Of a stretch of DNA of 64,000 nt, positions 1 through 9,529 are shown piece by piece. This DNA is from Rhodobacter sp. (GTDB lineage: Bacteria > Pseudomonadota > Alphaproteobacteria > Rhodobacterales > Rhodobacteraceae), in assembly GCA_030065095.1 (NCBI GenBank), contig JASJDP010000001.1, positions 124,001 through 188,000 on the forward strand. The letters are read 5' to 3'. The notes under the pieces were generated by a model. That model did no database searches, was not told the origin of the DNA, and saw only the letters and a list, made by a program, of their open reading frames with translations. The number at the start of each line of letters is the position of its first letter. The first letter of the stretch is position 1. Position numbers and translations under genes: made by a program.

Positions 1-251
1 AAACGCTCGCGCACGCGGCGCAATATGCGAAAGCCATCCTCGCCGGGAAGCATCACGTCGAGGATTACCAGGTCGGGGATCTCTCTTTCGAACTGGCGCA
101 TGGCTCCGGTCTTGTCGCGCACCAGGGATGCGCGAAACCCGTTCTTGTGCAGCGCCGCGGCAACGAACTGGCCGATCTCCCAATCATCCTCGACAACCAA
201 AATATGCGGAGTCCGGTCGTTCCGCTCGTTCAATTGGACTGCGTCCACCAT
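1..251 (-). CDS. Response regulator, receiver domain (3' part beyond window)
   Basis: Only the first 83 residues are present; the gene runs off the left edge. Residues 16-83 are a CheY-like receiver domain: the acidic pair is in VVEDDWE (D22/D23) and the phospho-acceptor is D65 in LVILDVMLPGEDGF. The start is the ATG at 251. The output domain is outside the window, so the target is unknown; an OmpR-type DNA-binding regulator is the commonest arrangement for this kind of receiver. No histidine kinase is visible here. Confidence 0.85.
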   Translation of the reverse strand, partial: MVDAVQLNERNDRTPHILVVEDDWEIGQFVAAALHKNGFRASLVRDKTGAMRQFEREIPDLVILDVMLPGEDGFRILRRVRER

Positions 252-492
252 AGCTGAGTCGGGTCCTGAGGCCGTTCGTTTCCGTGTTCGCGAGACGCCG
301 GCAAGCATCTGACCGTCAGCCTAGGCTATTGAGCCGGACGAGGCACATCCAATTCTTTGTCACTTCTTGTCTCGCGCTACGGCGGCAAGCACCGGCACCG
401 AAACGCTAGGGCCGTATGGAAATTCCGGATGCACTGGAGATCCTCTGGCACGTCGATGCCCTCGATCTGTGCCTGAGAAATCGCAAGGCGCT

Positions 493-1395
493 TTAGGTCC
501 CATCGATGGACAGCCTGGCCATCTCGGCCGACAGCCGATCGAGGAACTGCTGGCCGATGGCCGAGATCGGACGAACGCGGGCGGTGACGATGATGATGTC
601 CAACAGAATGCGCGGCCGGAACGGACGGACGACGTAGCCTTCGCCGGCGTCGCTCGCCAATGTGAAGGGGTCGATCAGCGCCGCGCCGATGCCCTGGCGC
701 ACCAGGTTCAGCGCGTTGCGGAACAGGTCGGTATGACACCGCACCCACAAGTTCGCACCCTCGGACTGAAATGCCTCGCGCATGCGGCGGGTGACCATGT
801 GGTCGGCGCCCATCACGACGAAGGGCTGGTTGTCGAGCTCGGCCGGCGTAAGAACATCGTGCTCTGCCAGGGGGCTGTCGGCCGGCACTGCGCACAGGGT
901 CTCGAAATAAAACAGGTCACGGTCGAGCCCGTCATGCAGAAGCGGCAGTTCGCAGACGCCGATCTCGAAGAGCCCGGCAATCACCCACTCCTGGATCTTC
1001 GACGAATATTGCGACTGAAAGGCGATGGTCAGATATGGCTTGTCGGCAGTGAACTCGGCGATCAGGCGCGGCATGAAGCCAAAGGCCAGGGCGTGGTTCG
1101 AGGCGACCTGAAGCTGACCGGCCTTCTGGTTCTGCAGATCGACCACCGCCTGGTTCACGTGGTCGAGCCCGCGCACGACCGTGTCGATTTCGCGATAGAG
1201 CACTTCGGCCTCGGGCGTGGGCACCAGCCGGCCCCTTGCGCGTTCGAAAAGCTTGAGGCTGGTCTTGCGTTCAAGCTGTGCAAGAAGGTTCGAGATGCCG
1301 GGCTGCGAAATGCCCAGCGCCTGCGCCGCGCCGGTCACGGTGCCGGTTTCGATGATGGCGTGGAACGCCTGGAATTGACGGAATTGCGTGGCCAT
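493..1395 (-). CDS. LysR-family transcriptional regulator
   Basis: 300 residues, the normal LysR length. The N-terminal winged helix-turn-helix covers about residues 1-62 (GAAQALGISQPGISNLLAQLE), followed by a linker helix and a periplasmic-binding-like effector domain to the end. It is divergent from the enolase-superfamily gene at 1488 with about 90 bp of AT-rich DNA between them, the usual layout for a LysR protein that controls its neighbour. I infer that it regulates the MLE-FAD-TRAP-pxp operon in response to that substrate. Confidence 0.9.
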   Translation of the reverse strand: MATQFRQFQAFHAIIETGTVTGAAQALGISQPGISNLLAQLERKTSLKLFERARGRLVPTPEAEVLYREIDTVVRGLDHVNQAVVDLQNQKAGQLQVASNHALAFGFMPRLIAEFTADKPYLTIAFQSQYSSKIQEWVIAGLFEIGVCELPLLHDGLDRDLFYFETLCAVPADSPLAEHDVLTPAELDNQPFVVMGADHMVTRRMREAFQSEGANLWVRCHTDLFRNALNLVRQGIGAALIDPFTLASDAGEGYVVRPFRPRILLDIIIVTARVRPISAIGQQFLDRLSAEMARLSIDGT

Positions 1396-1418
1396 TACGC
1401 AAAGATATCACAAAAATT

Positions 1419-1438
1419 TATGAAGATGTAAAAACATA
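1419..1438. promoter_or_regulatory. Candidate LysR operator region
   Basis: The AT-rich divergent spacer contains TATG-N12-CATA (1419-1438) and, within it, ATGT-AAAA-ACAT (1426-1437). Interrupted dyads of this kind are typical of LysR-bound intergenic regions. The assignment rests on position and symmetry only. Confidence 0.3.
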
Positions 1439-1487
1439 GTATTGGAAATGATGATCCGCTTTGGGCAGGCTGAAGTCCGGGGGCGGA

Positions 1488-2609
1488 ATGTCTGAGCTTG
1501 ATCAGAAAATTACCGGGTTCGATCTTTGGCATCTGGCGCTGCCTGTGGTGTCGCGACGCGATCACGGGATCGGCGCCGTCGAGGGCGCCTGCGAGATCGT
1601 CGTGCTGCGGCTGACCGCCGAGGGCGGCGCCGACGGATGGGGCGAAGCCTCGCCTTGGGCGGTGTTCACCGGATCGCCCGAGGCGGCCGACGCGGCGCTC
1701 GACCGCTATATCCGGCCACATGTGGTCGGTCGGCGGGTCGGCGACCGGGCGGCGATCATGGCGGATGCCGCGCGGGCGGTGGCGCATTGCACCGAGGCGA
1801 AGGCGGCGCTGGAGACGGCGCTCTTGGATCTGACGGGGTGCATTTCGGGGGTTCCGGTCTGGGCGCTTTTGGGCGGCAAGTGCCGGGACACGATCCCACT
1901 ATCGGTGTCGATTGCAAATCCGGACTTCGATCGGGACATCGACCTGATGCAGCGTATCCGTACGGACGGCGTGCGGCTGATCAAGCTGAAGACGGGGTTT
2001 GCGGGACATGCCTTCGACATCCGGCGGCTGGAGCGCATCGCGCAGGATTTTCCGGAGTTCGAGACGCGCGTGGATTTCAACCAGGGGCTTGGCCCGGAAG
2101 ACGCGGTGGCGCGGGTACGGGATATTGCCGGGTTCGGGCCCTCGTTCATCGAACAGCCCGTGGCGGCACATCATTTCGGGCTGATGGCAGATATCCGGGC
2201 CGCAATCGACGTGCCGCTTCTAGCCGACGAGAGCGTCTTTGGGCCCGAAGATATGGGCCGCGCGGTGGCCGAGCGCATCGCCGACGGTGTTTCGGTCAAG
2301 ATCATGAAATCCGGCGGTCCGACCCGCGCGCAGACGGTGGCGCGGATGGCGGCGGCGGCCGGGATGACGGCCTATGGCGGGGATATGTTCGAGAGCGGAC
2401 TGGCGCATCTGGCCGGGACGCACATGATCGCCGCGACGCCCGAGATCTCGCTGGGCTGCGAGTTTTATCAGGCACAGTACTATCTGGCCGAGGATATTCT
2501 GGAAGAGCCGTTCCCGAGCGCCGGGGGCGTGGTGACGGTGCCGGACGGGCCGGGGTTGGGTATCCGGCCCGACATTGACAAGCTTGCCTACATGGCGCGG
2601 GCGGCATGA
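1488..2609 (+). CDS. Mandelate racemase/muconate lactonizing enzyme family protein (enolase superfamily)
   Basis: 373 residues from the ATG at 1488; an in-frame TTG at 1461 is less likely. The MLE-subgroup catalytic pattern is visible: KLK (LIKLKTGF), the metal-ligand series DFNQ, IEQP and ADES, and the second catalytic lysine in KIMKSGG. Lys on both faces of the barrel is typical of racemases/epimerases, cycloisomerases and some proline-derivative enzymes (dipeptide epimerase, hydroxyproline betaine epimerase, cis-3-hydroxyproline dehydratase). It overlaps the FAD dehydrogenase gene by ATGA. Linked to that gene and to 5-oxoprolinase, the best inference is epimerisation or dehydration of a cyclic imino acid; the substrate is not determined. 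Confidence 0.85.
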   Translation: MSELDQKITGFDLWHLALPVVSRRDHGIGAVEGACEIVVLRLTAEGGADGWGEASPWAVFTGSPEAADAALDRYIRPHVVGRRVGDRAAIMADAARAVAHCTEAKAALETALLDLTGCISGVPVWALLGGKCRDTIPLSVSIANPDFDRDIDLMQRIRTDGVRLIKLKTGFAGHAFDIRRLERIAQDFPEFETRVDFNQGLGPEDAVARVRDIAGFGPSFIEQPVAAHHFGLMADIRAAIDVPLLADESVFGPEDMGRAVAERIADGVSVKIMKSGGPTRAQTVARMAAAAGMTAYGGDMFESGLAHLAGTHMIAATPEISLGCEFYQAQYYLAEDILEEPFPSAGGVVTVPDGPGLGIRPDIDKLAYMARAA

Positions 2610-3859
2610 ACGATACGAAAAGGACCGTGGCCATTGTCGGGGCCGGGATCGTCGGCGTTTCGACGGCGACCTGGCTGCAGCGCGACGGGTACGACGTGGT
2701 GCTGATCGACCGGCTGGGTCCCGGAGAGGGCACGAGCCACGGCAATGGCGGGGTTCTGGCCTCAAGCTCCATCGTGCCGGTGACGGTGCCGGGGCTCTTG
2801 CGCAAGGCGCCACGGATGCTGTTCAGCCCCGAACAGCCGCTCTTCCTAAAATGGGGCTACCTGCCGAAACTTGTGCCGTGGCTGGTGCGCTATCTGCGCC
2901 ATGCCAATGCGGATGCGGTGCGGCGGCGGGCGGCGGCCTTGTTGCCGATCATCGGCGACAGCCTGGCCGACCATCAGGCACTGGCCGCAGGCACGCGCGC
3001 GGATAAATGGATCGTGCCGGCGGATTATCTGTTTCTCTACAACGACCGGGCACATTATCGGGCGGACGCCTTTGCCTGGACCGTGCGCCGCGAGAACGGG
3101 TTCCAGTGGGACGAGATGGAAGGCGCGGCATTCAAGGAGTATGACCCGGCCTTCGGGCCCTCGCTGGGCTTTGCGGCGCGGATGAAGAATCACGGGCGGA
3201 TCGCCGATCCAGGCCGCTATGTGAAGGATCTGGCCGCGGAGGCCGAGGCGCGGGGCGCAAGGATCCTGAAGGCAGAAGTGACCGACATCGTCCGCGACGG
3301 CGGCCGGGTGACCGGGCTGCGCGCGGGCGGTGAGACGATTGCCTGCAACGCCTTGGTGCTCGCGACCGGCGTCTGGTCGGGGCCGCTGGCGAAAACGCTG
3401 GGAATCGACGTGCCGCTGGAAAGCGAACGCGGTTATCACCTGGAACTGTGGGAGCCGAACATCATGCCGCGCTCGCCGGTGATGGTGGCATCCGGCAAGT
3501 TCGTGGCGACGCCGATGGAGGAACGGCTGCGGCTGGCGGGGATCGTCGAGTTCGGCGGGCTGGACGCCGCGCCGAGCCGGGCGCCTTTCAGGCTGCTGGA
3601 ACGCAACATCCGCGCCGCGATCCCCGGCCTGGAATGGAAAGAGACGGTCGAGTGGATGGGGCACCGGCCCTCGGTGGCCGACTCGATCCCGCTGATCGGC
3701 GAGGCGCCGTCGGTAAAGGGGGCCTATCTGGGGTTCGGCCACGACCACGTGGGGCTGACGGGCGGTCCGAAAACCGGGCGTTTGCTGGCACAGCTCATTG
3801 CCGGGCGGCAACCGAATGTTGACCTGAGCGCCCATTCTCCGGCACGGTTCGCCGGGTAG
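2606..3859 (+). CDS. FAD-dependent D-amino-acid dehydrogenase-like oxidoreductase (DAO family)
   Basis: 417 residues, typical of DadA/HypF-like dehydrogenases. The N-terminal Rossmann motif is [14 protein letters not shown] (residues 8-21), followed by the GTSHGNGG segment; the C-terminal FAD-binding [15 protein letters not shown] lies about 25 residues from the end. No signal peptide is seen, so it should be cytoplasmic or peripheral on the inner membrane. The start overlaps the MLE gene stop by ATGA. An epimerase followed by a D-specific flavin dehydrogenase is the classic order for L-imino acid catabolism (as in hydroxyproline pathways). The exact amine substrate is unknown. Confidence 0.85.
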   Translation: MNDTKRTVAIVGAGIVGVSTATWLQRDGYDVVLIDRLGPGEGTSHGNGGVLASSSIVPVTVPGLLRKAPRMLFSPEQPLFLKWGYLPKLVPWLVRYLRHANADAVRRRAAALLPIIGDSLADHQALAAGTRADKWIVPADYLFLYNDRAHYRADAFAWTVRRENGFQWDEMEGAAFKEYDPAFGPSLGFAARMKNHGRIADPGRYVKDLAAEAEARGARILKAEVTDIVRDGGRVTGLRAGGETIACNALVLATGVWSGPLAKTLGIDVPLESERGYHLELWEPNIMPRSPVMVASGKFVATPMEERLRLAGIVEFGGLDAAPSRAPFRLLERNIRAAIPGLEWKETVEWMGHRPSVADSIPLIGEAPSVKGAYLGFGHDHVGLTGGPKTGRLLAQLIAGRQPNVDLSAHSPARFAG

Positions 3860-3907
3860 AGCGCGCGTATGACAAGCGTTGAGGATAAACCAACTGGGAG
3901 AAAGACC

Positions 3908-4897
3908 ATGAAGACAGTAACCAAGCTTTTGGCGGCGACAGCGATCACCGCGGCGGCGACCGTGACCGCGTTCGCAGGCAGCCATTCCGAGAAGTGGGAC
4001 ATGCCGATGGCCTATTCAGCCACCAACTTCCATTCCGCCGTGGGCGCGGAGTTCGCCAAATGTGTGACCACCGGCACCGGCGGCGCGATTGAGATCGTGA
4101 CGCACCCGTCGGGCTCGTTGTTCCCCGGCGCCCAGATCAAGCGGGCGATCCAGACCGGCCAGGTGCCGATCGGCGAGCGGCTGCTGTCGGGCCACCAGAA
4201 CGAGAACGCGCTGTTCGGCTTCGACTCGATCCCGTTCCTGGCGACCTCTTTCGATGACAGCGTGAAGCTTTGGGAAGCCGCGAAGGGCCCGATCACCGAG
4301 CTTCTGGCGAGCCAGAACCTGACCCTGCTTTACGCCGTGCCGTGGCCGCCGCAGGGGCTCTACTTCAAGAACGAGGTGAACTCGGTCGCCGACATGGAGG
4401 GCATCAAGTTTCGCTCTTACAACAACGCGACGTCGCGTCTCGCCGAGCTCACCGGCATGCTGCCAGTGACCATCGAGGCCGCCGAGATCAGCCAGGCGTT
4501 TGCGACCGGCGTGGCCGATTCCATGGTCTCCTCGGGCTCCACCGGCTATGACCGCAAGGTTTGGGAATCGCTGAACTATTTCTATGAGGTCGATGCCTGG
4601 CTGCCGCGTAACTACGTGATGGTGAACTCGGGCGTCTGGGACGGTGTCAGCGACGAGAACAAGAACGTCATCCGCGGCTGCGCCGAACTGGCCGAATACA
4701 CGGGCTTCTGGCGGTCCAAGGAGTACACCGGCTTTACCCTGCAGGGCTTGCGCGACGGCGGCATGACCGTCGGCCCGGCGAGCGAGCAGATGGTCAACGA
4801 GCTGAAGGAAATCGGCGTCACCATGACCAACGAATGGCTGGAAGCCGCCGGTGAAGAGGGCGCCGCCATCGTGGACGCCTTCAAGGCGATGCAATAG
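3908..4897 (+). CDS. dctP: TRAP transporter substrate-binding protein (DctP family)
   Basis: 329 residues from the ATG at 3908, preceded by a good GGGAG ribosome site. Residues 1-23 are a Sec signal peptide ending in FAG, so the mature protein is periplasmic. The DctP fold is recognisable, including the ligand-binding arginine segment MEGIKFRSYNN and the VADSMVSSGSTGYD stretch. It is followed by the small and large membrane subunits and captures the substrate for Na+-driven uptake. Linkage to an epimerase, flavin dehydrogenase and pxpBCA suggests a carboxylated imino acid ligand rather than a C4-dicarboxylate. Confidence 0.92.
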   Translation: MKTVTKLLAATAITAAATVTAFAGSHSEKWDMPMAYSATNFHSAVGAEFAKCVTTGTGGAIEIVTHPSGSLFPGAQIKRAIQTGQVPIGERLLSGHQNENALFGFDSIPFLATSFDDSVKLWEAAKGPITELLASQNLTLLYAVPWPPQGLYFKNEVNSVADMEGIKFRSYNNATSRLAELTGMLPVTIEAAEISQAFATGVADSMVSSGSTGYDRKVWESLNYFYEVDAWLPRNYVMVNSGVWDGVSDENKNVIRGCAELAEYTGFWRSKEYTGFTLQGLRDGGMTVGPASEQMVNELKEIGVTMTNEWLEAAGEEGAAIVDAFKAMQ

Positions 4898-4957
4898 GCC
4901 AAGGGATCGGGCGGCCTTGACCGGGCCGCCCGCCACCCAATCGACGCGAGGGACAAA

Positions 4958-5491
4958 ATGGGCGCGCTGAAGACACTTCGTTCAGGTCTGGACTTTCTCT
5001 ACCTCGCCGCCGGGGTGCTTGCCGCGCTCTGCCTGATCGCGATCCTGGTGTTGATCGTTTTACAGATGCTGGCGCGCTGGATCGGCGAGGTCGCGCCGGG
5101 CATTCCGGAATATGCCGGGTATTTCATGGCGGCCGCATCGTTTCTGGCCTTCGCCAATGCGCTGAACCGCGGCAGCCATATCCGCGTCTCGATCGTGCTG
5201 AACGCGGTGCCGCGCCACATCGCGCGCTGGATCGACGTCTGGTGTTTTGCCATTGCCACCGCGGTGATGTGGTACTTCGTCTACTACGGCTGGCGGTTCG
5301 TGAACTTCTCGATCATGATCAACGACATCAGCCAGGGGCAGGACCGCACCCCGCTCTGGATCCCGCAATCCTTTATGCTGGCCGGGGCCGTGATCATGGC
5401 CATCGCGCTGACCGATCACCTGATCCATGTTCTTTTTGACGGCAAGCACCGGATCAAGCGCGACGTCGTCGATCAGAGTTTCGGGGAGTAG
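4958..5491 (+). CDS. dctQ: TRAP transporter small membrane subunit (DctQ family)
   Basis: 177 residues with four predicted membrane segments (about residues 15-37, 50-68, 90-112 and 135-155), the normal DctQ topology. It lies 60 bp after the binding protein and 5 bp before the large subunit. It pairs with the DctM protein to form the membrane complex. The start ATG at 4958 follows GCGAGGGAC. Confidence 0.9.
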   Translation: MGALKTLRSGLDFLYLAAGVLAALCLIAILVLIVLQMLARWIGEVAPGIPEYAGYFMAAASFLAFANALNRGSHIRVSIVLNAVPRHIARWIDVWCFAIATAVMWYFVYYGWRFVNFSIMINDISQGQDRTPLWIPQSFMLAGAVIMAIALTDHLIHVLFDGKHRIKRDVVDQSFGE

Positions 5492-5496
5492 GCGCG

Positions 5497-6810
5497 ATGG
5501 AAGACTTCTCGATCATCATCCTGTTCCTGTTCGTCCTGTTCCTGCTGCTGGGCACCGGGGTCTGGGTGGGCCTGGCGCTGATGGGGGTGGCCTGGGTCGG
5601 CATGGAGCTGTTCACCACGCGCCCGGTGGGCGACGTGATGCTGACGACGATCTGGTCGGCCTCGTCGTCCTGGACCCTGACCGCGCTGCCCCTGTTCATC
5701 TGGATGGGCGAGATCCTGTACCGCACGCGTCTGTCCGAGGACATGTTTCGCGGGCTTTCACCCTGGATGGCCGGGCTGCCCGGTGGGCTGGTGCACACAA
5801 ACATCGTCGGCTGCACGGTCTTCGCCGCGGTCTCGGGGTCGTCGGCGGCGACCCTGACCACGGTCGGCAAGATGTCGATCCCGGAACTGCGCCGGCGCGA
5901 ATACCCCGAGCGGATGATCATCGGCACGCTGGCCGGCGCAGCGACGCTGGGCCTGATGATCCCGCCGTCGCTGACGCTGATCGTCTACGGCGTGACGATC
6001 AACGAATCGATCTCGAAGCTGTTCTTCGCCGGTATCCTGCCGGGGCTGGTGCTGGCGGCGATGTTCATGGCCTATGTGGCGGTCATGTCGCGGCTGTCGT
6101 CAAGCTGGAACCCCAAGGCGGAACCGGCGATGACCTTTGCCCAGCGGGTGCAGAATTCGCGCTTTCTGATCCCGGTGATCCTGCTGATCCTGGTGGTGAT
6201 CGGCTCGATGTATCTCGGCTTCGCCACGGCGACCGAGGCGGCGGCCTTCGGCGTGATCGGCGGGCTGATCCTGGCGGCGTCGCAAGGATCGCTAACCTGG
6301 AAAACCTTCACCGAGTCGCTGATGGGCGCTACCCGCACCAGCGCGATGATCGCCCTGATCCTGGCGGGCGCGGCGTTTCTGTCGCTGTCGATGGGGTTCA
6401 CCGGCCTGCCGCGGGGCCTGGCCGACCTGATCGCGCAGTGGGAGCTGACGCGGTTCGAACTGCTGATGGTTCTGCTGGTCTTCTACATCATCCTCGGCAT
6501 GTTCCTTGACGGCATTTCGTCGGTGGTGCTGACCATGGCGGTGGTCGAACCGATGGTGCGCCAGGCCGGGATCGATCTGATCTGGTTCGGCATCTTCATC
6601 GTCGTCGTGGTCGAGATGGCCCAGATCACCCCGCCGATCGGGTTCAACCTCTTCGTGCTGCAGGGCATGACGAGCCACGAGATGGGATTCATCGCGCGGG
6701 CGGCCTTTCCGATGTTCCTGATCATGGTGCTGATGGTCTTCGTGCTGATCGCCTTCCCCGAGATCGCCACGTGGCTGCCGGAAAACATCCGCAAGGGGCC
6801 GGGCGGCTAG
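5497..6810 (+). CDS. dctM: TRAP transporter large permease (DctM family)
   Basis: 437 residues, very hydrophobic, with about 12 membrane spans. Family landmarks are GCTVFAAVSGSSAAT, GLMIPPSLTLIVYG and, near the C-terminus, ITPPIGFNLFVLQG. This is the Na+-coupled translocating subunit. The downstream spacer holds two perfect palindromes (6815-6856), which may separate this transporter from the following permease/pxp genes at the transcript level. Confidence 0.93.
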   Translation: MEDFSIIILFLFVLFLLLGTGVWVGLALMGVAWVGMELFTTRPVGDVMLTTIWSASSSWTLTALPLFIWMGEILYRTRLSEDMFRGLSPWMAGLPGGLVHTNIVGCTVFAAVSGSSAATLTTVGKMSIPELRRREYPERMIIGTLAGAATLGLMIPPSLTLIVYGVTINESISKLFFAGILPGLVLAAMFMAYVAVMSRLSSSWNPKAEPAMTFAQRVQNSRFLIPVILLILVVIGSMYLGFATATEAAAFGVIGGLILAASQGSLTWKTFTESLMGATRTSAMIALILAGAAFLSLSMGFTGLPRGLADLIAQWELTRFELLMVLLVFYIILGMFLDGISSVVLTMAVVEPMVRQAGIDLIWFGIFIVVVVEMAQITPPIGFNLFVLQGMTSHEMGFIARAAFPMFLIMVLMVFVLIAFPEIATWLPENIRKGPGG

Positions 6811-6814
6811 CGGT

Positions 6815-6856
6815 GCAAATTTCTTCGAAGAAATTTGCCAATAGTTTTCGAAAACT
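6815..6856. repeat. Pair of perfect palindromes in the TRAP/BASS spacer
   Basis: 6815-6838 is a 24-bp perfect palindrome (GCAAATTTCTTC and its reverse complement, no loop), and 6843-6856 is a second, 14-bp one (AGTTTTCGAAAACT). Both centre on TTCGAA and are strikingly AT-rich in this GC-rich window. They could form a cruciform or attenuator, or bind a dimeric protein. No T-tract follows, so a simple intrinsic terminator is not supported. Confidence 0.85.
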
Positions 6857-6871
6857 TTTGGTTGGCGCCGT

Positions 6872-7774
6872 GTGACGGGCCTGCGCCTCGCGGCAAGGTA
6901 CGCCCGTCTGTTGCTGGTGCTGGGGCTGGTCGGCGGCTTCGCATTGCCGGAGCTGGCACAGGCAATGAAACCGGCGCTGCCCGCCTTGGTCGCCTTTCTG
7001 GTTTTCGTCTCGGCCCTGCGGATCGGATTGCGCGCGGCGCTTGGAAGTCTGCACGAGGCGCGGCGCAGCGTTGGACTGGTGCTGGCGTTTCAGCTTGCCG
7101 TTCCGCTGGCGCTTGTTGCCCTGCTGCTTCCGTTTGCTCCCGCTGGCGGGTACGCCGCGGTCGCCGCGGTCCTGGCGATGTCGGCGCCATCGATTTCAGG
7201 CAGCCCGGCCTTTACCGTCATGCTGGGACACGATCCCGCCCCGGCGATGCGGCTTTTCATCCTGGGCACGGCGCTGCTGCCGCTGACGGTGATCCCGGTG
7301 TTCTGGCTGGTCCCCGCCCTTGGCGGCCCGGGCGAGGTGATCGCCGCGGCGCTTCGGCTAACGGCGGTGATCGGACTGGCTGCGGGGGCGGCCTTTGCGC
7401 TGCGGCGTCTGGTCTTTCCGGATCCGGGGGCCGAGACCGTGCAGGCGCTCGACGGGCTGGCGGCGGTGACGCTGGCAGTGATTGTCGTGGGGCTGATGTC
7501 GGCGGTCGGGCCGGTGCTGCGGACCGACCCGGCGGCGCTGGCGGGGTGGCTGGCGCTTGCCTTTGCGGTGAATTTCGGCATGCAGATCGCGGCGCGGGCC
7601 TGCGGTGCCCCGGTCGCAGCGAGTGTCATTGCGGGAAACCGCAACATCGCGCTTTTCCTCGTTGCGCTGCCGGCCTCGGTCACCGATCCTGTGCTGGTGT
7701 TCATCGGCTGCTATCAGGTGCCGATGTACCTGACGCCGATCCTGATGCAGAGGTTCTATGGACCGCCCCGCTGA
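6872..7774 (+). CDS. BASS-like (bile acid:sodium symporter superfamily) permease
   Basis: 300 residues with about nine or ten hydrophobic segments along the whole length. The GTG start at 6872 is chosen because no ATG fits and the reading frame begins there. Glycine/serine-rich crossover-like stretches (MSAPSISGSPAFTVM and GNRNIALFLVALP) resemble the BASS/arsenite-permease-like fold. The last 17 bases overlap pxpB, so it is translationally tied to 5-oxoprolinase. I infer that it carries the Pxp substrate or a product. The family assignment is moderately secure; the substrate is not. Confidence 0.65.
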   Translation: MTGLRLAARYARLLLVLGLVGGFALPELAQAMKPALPALVAFLVFVSALRIGLRAALGSLHEARRSVGLVLAFQLAVPLALVALLLPFAPAGGYAAVAAVLAMSAPSISGSPAFTVMLGHDPAPAMRLFILGTALLPLTVIPVFWLVPALGGPGEVIAAALRLTAVIGLAAGAAFALRRLVFPDPGAETVQALDGLAAVTLAVIVVGLMSAVGPVLRTDPAALAGWLALAFAVNFGMQIAARACGAPVAASVIAGNRNIALFLVALPASVTDPVLVFIGCYQVPMYLTPILMQRFYGPPR

Positions 7775-8507
7775 CAGCTTTCCGGTGATCCGAGACGTCG
7801 GATTGACGGGAATTCTGGTGACGTTTTCGGACACCCTGACCGAGGCGGCGAACCGGGCGGCGCTGGCCTTCCGGGCGGCGGTCGAGGCAGAGGGCTGGCC
7901 AGGGGTCGAGGAGACCGCGACCTCGCTGACCTCGGTCTTTCTGCGGTTCGATCCGCTGACGCTGGAGCATGACGTGTTCACCGGACGGTTGCAGGGCCTT
8001 ATTGCGGACCGCGACTGGCCCGCCGTGCCCCTGCCCGAGGGCCGCAGCTTGTGGCGCATCCCGGTGACCCTGGGCGGGTCCTACGGTCCGCAATTCGAAG
8101 AGGCCGCACAGGCGGCGGGCCTGTCGCCCGAGGACGCCGAGGCCAGCATCGCGGCGGCGCGTATCCGGGTGCTGACCATCGGCTTTGCGCCGGGACAGCC
8201 CTATATGGGGCAGCTTGGGCCGGAATGGGACATCCCCCGGCTGACCGAGTTGACGCCGCGGGTACCGCAAGGGGCGCTGATCGCGGCGATCCGGCAGCTG
8301 ATCATCTTTCAGCGGCCCGCCCCGACGGGTTGGCGCCATATCGGGCAGACGGCGTTCCGCTGTTACCGGCCCGGCACGCCCGAGCCGTTTCCGCTGACAC
8401 CGGGAGACGAGGTGACGTTCCGGCTGATCGGGCCCGAGGAGTACGAAGCGATCCTGGACAGCGACGGTACCGGCGATGGCGGTGCGACGCGGGAGGTCCT
8501 GCCATGA
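7758..8507 (+). CDS. pxpB: 5-oxoprolinase subunit PxpB
   Basis: 249 residues, the KipI/allophanate-hydrolase subunit 1 fold. Typical segments include SLTSVFLRFDPL and IGFAPGQPYMGQL (the FAPGxxYxG motif). With PxpC and PxpA it forms the ATP-dependent enzyme that opens 5-oxo-L-proline (pyroglutamate) to glutamate in the cytoplasm. The gene overlaps the upstream permease by 17 bases and pxpC by ATGA, so the three subunits and the permease are coupled. Confidence 0.92.
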   Translation: MDRPADSFPVIRDVGLTGILVTFSDTLTEAANRAALAFRAAVEAEGWPGVEETATSLTSVFLRFDPLTLEHDVFTGRLQGLIADRDWPAVPLPEGRSLWRIPVTLGGSYGPQFEEAAQAAGLSPEDAEASIAAARIRVLTIGFAPGQPYMGQLGPEWDIPRLTELTPRVPQGALIAAIRQLIIFQRPAPTGWRHIGQTAFRCYRPGTPEPFPLTPGDEVTFRLIGPEEYEAILDSDGTGDGGATREVLP

Positions 8508-9529
8508 GCCGCGCGCTGGTCGTGCGGCAGGCGGGGCCCGGTCTGTCGGTGCAGGACCTCGGGCGGCCGGGCTATCTCGACCAGGGCGTGTCGGTGGGCG
8601 GCGCGGCGGACCGGCTGGCGCTCGCCGAAGGGGCCGCGCTGCTGGGGCAGCCGGGGAACCTGGCGGCGATCGAGATGGCCGGGATCGGCGGGATTTTCGA
8701 GGCCGAGGGCGGCAGCCTCCGCATTGCGCTGACGGGGGCGCCGATGCAGGCCAGCATCGCAGGCGAACCGGTGGCGTGGAACGCCAGCCACATGCTGCAC
8801 AGGGGCCAGAAACTCAGCATCGGCGGGGCAAGGACGGGCAGCTACGGCTATCTGCATGTGGGCGGCGGAATTGCGGCCAGGCCGGTGCTGGGATCGCGTT
8901 CGGTACATCTGACCGCCGGGCTGGGCGAGGCATTGGCGGCAGGGGATCGGCTGCCGGTGGGCAAGGATAGCGGACGGACCGAGACGGGGATGACGCTGGA
9001 TGTGGCGGACCGGTTCCAGGGCGGAACGGTGCGCGTGGTGCCAAGCGTGCAGACCGCGCGGTTTGCACCCGAGGACCTGGCGCGGTTCGAGGCGACGCAG
9101 TTCCGCCGGGACATGCGCGGCAACCGGATGGGCGTTCGGATGACATTCGACGGCCCGCCCTTTGCCGCGCAGGACCAATTGTCGATCCTGTCCGAGATCA
9201 TCGTGCCCGGGGACATTCAGGCGACCGGGGACGGAACGCCCTTCGTTCTGCTCTATGAATGCCAGACCACCGGCGGTTACCCCCGCATCGCCACCGTTCT
9301 GCCGAGCGAGTTGAACGTCATCGCCCAGGCGCGGCCGGGCGACCCGGTGCGGTTCCGGTTCGTCACACGCGAGAAGGCTCTGGCGGTCCACCGCGCGGCA
9401 GAGGCGCATCTGGCGGGTTTGCCCGGAGCGATCCGGCCACTGATCCGCGACCCGCGCGACATTCCGGATCTCTTGAGCTATCAACTGATCGGCGGCGTGA
9501 CCGCCGGGGATGGGGAGGACCCGCAATGA
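8504..9529 (+). CDS. pxpC: 5-oxoprolinase subunit PxpC
   Basis: 341 residues from the ATG overlapping the pxpB stop; length and sequence match the biotin-dependent-carboxylase-like KipA/PxpC family (VQDLGRPGYLDQGVSVGGAAD near the N-terminus, then QDQLSILSEIIVPGDIQ and the conserved ECQTTGGYPRIATV). Partner of PxpB in the ATP-using half of 5-oxoprolinase. It overlaps pxpA by ATGA. Confidence 0.92.
   Translation: MSRALVVRQAGPGLSVQDLGRPGYLDQGVSVGGAADRLALAEGAALLGQPGNLAAIEMAGIGGIFEAEGGSLRIALTGAPMQASIAGEPVAWNASHMLHRGQKLSIGGARTGSYGYLHVGGGIAARPVLGSRSVHLTAGLGEALAAGDRLPVGKDSGRTETGMTLDVADRFQGGTVRVVPSVQTARFAPEDLARFEATQFRRDMRGNRMGVRMTFDGPPFAAQDQLSILSEIIVPGDIQATGDGTPFVLLYECQTTGGYPRIATVLPSELNVIAQARPGDPVRFRFVTREKALAVHRAAEAHLAGLPGAIRPLIRDPRDIPDLLSYQLIGGVTAGDGEDPQ

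Noticed and set aside
367-1431. Long + strand open frame opposite the LysR gene
   Set aside because: Its translation matches no family, while the minus strand encodes a clean LysR protein; it is a high-GC antisense shadow.
6835-7788. 317-codon + strand frame overlapping the BASS-like gene
   Set aside because: Arg/Gly-rich low-complexity translation in a shifted frame; the GTG-started frame gives a coherent membrane protein.
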